Part shown: positions 62,962 to 64,000 of the stretch, piece after piece
How positions within the stretch are numbered: the stretch's first letter is position 1
Layout: every line of letters starts with the position of its first letter
Source of the DNA: Aliiroseovarius salicola
Lineage (GTDB): Bacteria; Pseudomonadota; Alphaproteobacteria; Rhodobacterales; Rhodobacteraceae
Length of the DNA stretch: 64,000 nt
Direction of reading: 5' to 3'
Assembly: GCF_027891095.1 (NCBI RefSeq)
Contig: NZ_JAQIIO010000001.1
Location: forward strand, 62,001 to 126,000
Program-made: the position numbers and the translations under genes
Notes under the pieces: generated by a model
What the model saw: the letters and a program-made list of their open reading frames with translations, nothing else
Database searches by the model: none
Told to the model about the DNA's origin: nothing

Positions 62962-63468
62962 ATGACCGTTGGCGACGCGGTTCATGTGAATGACCGGATG
63001 CAGTTGGGCTATTCTTATCTTCTGGAAGCCCCGATGGGTGAAGAGTTCGATCCCAGCTTCACCCCGCATCACACACCCGTCGAAATGCTGGCAATGGGGG
63101 TTTTCGAGGGCAAATACATGAATGATTGCCGGAATGAATTTCCGGCCGACTGGTTCGAAGGCGCAAAACTGTCGGACACGCCCGACCCTTCGATCAATTA
63201 TTTTGGAGTGAAAAGTCGCCAGCCCCTGTCAGTCTGGCGCGAGAAAGGTTGGATCATCGGCCCGGATCTGCGCGGATGGTTTCAATGGTATTGTCGTTAC
63301 TACTTGGGTCGGCGCCTACCTGAAACGGATGCGGCACAGATCAAACGCTGGCGCGCCTTCTCACGTCATGCAGGCCAGATCCGCGCCAATTGCGATCCGG
63401 GTGACATCTTTTGCCGCCCCCGCCAGCGTCAAGCGCTATTGCAATGGTCTTATGACCCTCTGATCTGA
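62962..63468 (+). CDS. Hypothetical protein downstream of hemF
   Basis: A 168-residue protein I do not recognise. It is rich in aromatic residues (for example [20 protein letters not shown] and [18 protein letters not shown]) and has no signal peptide or membrane segment. Its start lies 3 bases after the hemF stop, which suggests co-translation. It is not the continuation of HemF, whose C-terminus is complete. Confidence 0.75.
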   Translation: MTVGDAVHVNDRMQLGYSYLLEAPMGEEFDPSFTPHHTPVEMLAMGVFEGKYMNDCRNEFPADWFEGAKLSDTPDPSINYFGVKSRQPLSVWREKGWIIGPDLRGWFQWYCRYYLGRRLPETDAAQIKRWRAFSRHAGQIRANCDPGDIFCRPRQRQALLQWSYDPLI

Positions 63469-63546
63469 CCTTCGGGCACCCCCCCAACACTTGCCATAAG
63501 CGAGTGGTCGGGGCAGATTGTTTTAAACGAAACGAAAGACCCTAAC

Positions 63547-63993
63547 GTGACCAGATTCAAGCTCGACCATTTCCTGCCTTACCAGATCGCGGTTCTGTCC
63601 AGCCGGGTGAGCGACGGATTTGCGCGTCATTACCGCGACACCTATGGCATCAGCGTGTCTGAATGGCGGGTTGTGGCCCATCTGAGCCAGTCCGACAGCG
63701 TCAGCGTGCGTGAAATTCACAAGCGTGTCGACATGGACAAGCCCAAAGTCAGCCGAGCGGCCTCACGGCTTGAGACAGCTGGGTACGTCACCAAGACGGT
63801 GAACCCTGCCGACCGCAGGTTGGTCGAGTTGAAGTTGACCGGAAAAGGGCGCGAGATGATCGAAGCTTTGTCGCCCATCGCAGATGCCTATCAAGCCAAA
63901 CTCGAAGCGCTGCTGTCGGATCCCGAAGAGTTTCGCCGGCAGATAGCGCAACTCTCAAATGAGCTGGTTTCACAGCCTCGTGTGGATGACTGA
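63547..63993 (+). CDS. MarR-family transcriptional regulator
   Basis: A 148-residue winged-helix regulator. The domain from GISVSEWRVVAHLSQSDSVS through the recognition helix DMDKPKVSRAASRLETAGYV and the wing NPADRRLVELKLTGKGREM is typical. It starts with GTG at 63547. Target genes are not visible; a palindrome (GTTTTAAAC) lies in the short upstream region. Confidence 0.92.
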   Translation: MTRFKLDHFLPYQIAVLSSRVSDGFARHYRDTYGISVSEWRVVAHLSQSDSVSVREIHKRVDMDKPKVSRAASRLETAGYVTKTVNPADRRLVELKLTGKGREMIEALSPIADAYQAKLEALLSDPEEFRRQIAQLSNELVSQPRVDD

Positions 63994-64000
63994 CGTGGCG

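Noticed and set aside
62068-63468. hemF split in two by a stop codon
   Set aside because: The first frame already ends with the normal HemF C-terminus (MSLPPMAKW), so the second is a separate gene.
1-64000. CRISPR array, prophage, integrative element or tRNA
   Set aside because: No spaced direct repeats, integrase, phage or transposase genes were seen, and no tRNA-like cloverleaf with TTCGANNC was noticed.

Overview
The window looks like ordinary chromosomal DNA of a marine alphaproteobacterium of the Rhodobacteraceae (Roseobacter group). This is inferred from gene content and order, not from a search. The main pointers are the dnaX-ybaB-recR cluster with the SRP RNA next to it, argH paired with a divergent TlpA-like thioredoxin and followed by lysA, the TIGR02302/DUF4175 gene, a membrane-anchored CycM-type cytochrome c, phbA/phbB, an ETF-ubiquinone oxidoreductase, and many copies of a GC-rich intergenic element. 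No tRNA, rRNA operon, prophage, integrase, transposase or CRISPR array is visible.

Layout. 1-7 kb: an EI24 protein (cut by the window edge), a nitroreductase, DUF167, DUF805, plsY, a dihydroorotase homologue that has lost its metal ligands, a lone secreted protein, and pyrB translationally coupled to two small membrane proteins. 7-14 kb: an array of eight CTAGAAAA repeats, a family-4-like uracil-DNA glycosylase, moaB, and an RND efflux adaptor/permease pair. 14-23 kb: a membrane protein, greA, a PAP2-like protein, ETF-QO, a TPR protein, ispE, a polyprenyl diphosphate synthase, DUF2007 and a tRNA methyltransferase-like gene. 23-31 kb: DUF465, a DMT exporter with its LysR regulator, the polyhydroxybutyrate genes phbB and phbA, an EAL protein, tag and an MltB-like transglycosylase. 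31-41 kb: an Rrf2 regulator with paired operator-like dyads in front of a membrane-protein gene, a TlpA-like thioredoxin, argH, a tiny LptM-like lipoprotein, lysA, DUF4175, and an ArsR (frameshifted)/SRPBCC module bracketed by repeats. 41-50 kb: recR, ybaB, dnaX, a phosphatase, rsgA, the SRP RNA, a cpdB-like nucleotidase, nudC, an SRPBCC protein, pheA and cycM. 50-64 kb: yejABEF, a D,D-carboxypeptidase with SPOR domain, a HAD hydrolase, clpS, an RsmC-like methyltransferase, an SDR lacking its catalytic lysine, a lipoprotein, hemF, an unknown gene and a MarR regulator.

How the genes work together. Most are housekeeping: pyrimidine, isoprenoid/quinone, arginine, lysine, phenylalanine and haem synthesis, DNA repair and replication, and respiratory electron transfer. 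Several are coupled by start/stop overlaps (pyrB with two PH-like membrane proteins, LysR with DMT, argH with the lipoprotein, ArsR with SRPBCC, yejE with yejF).

I found no clear new defence or mobile system. The observations most worth following are the interspersed element family, the 8-bp microsatellite upstream of pyrB, the tandem GTAAC-N7-GTTAC dyads next to the Rrf2 gene, the catalytically degenerate PyrC and SDR proteins, the UDG lacking most Fe-S ligands, the LptM-like peptide and the repeat-bracketed ArsR/SRPBCC module.
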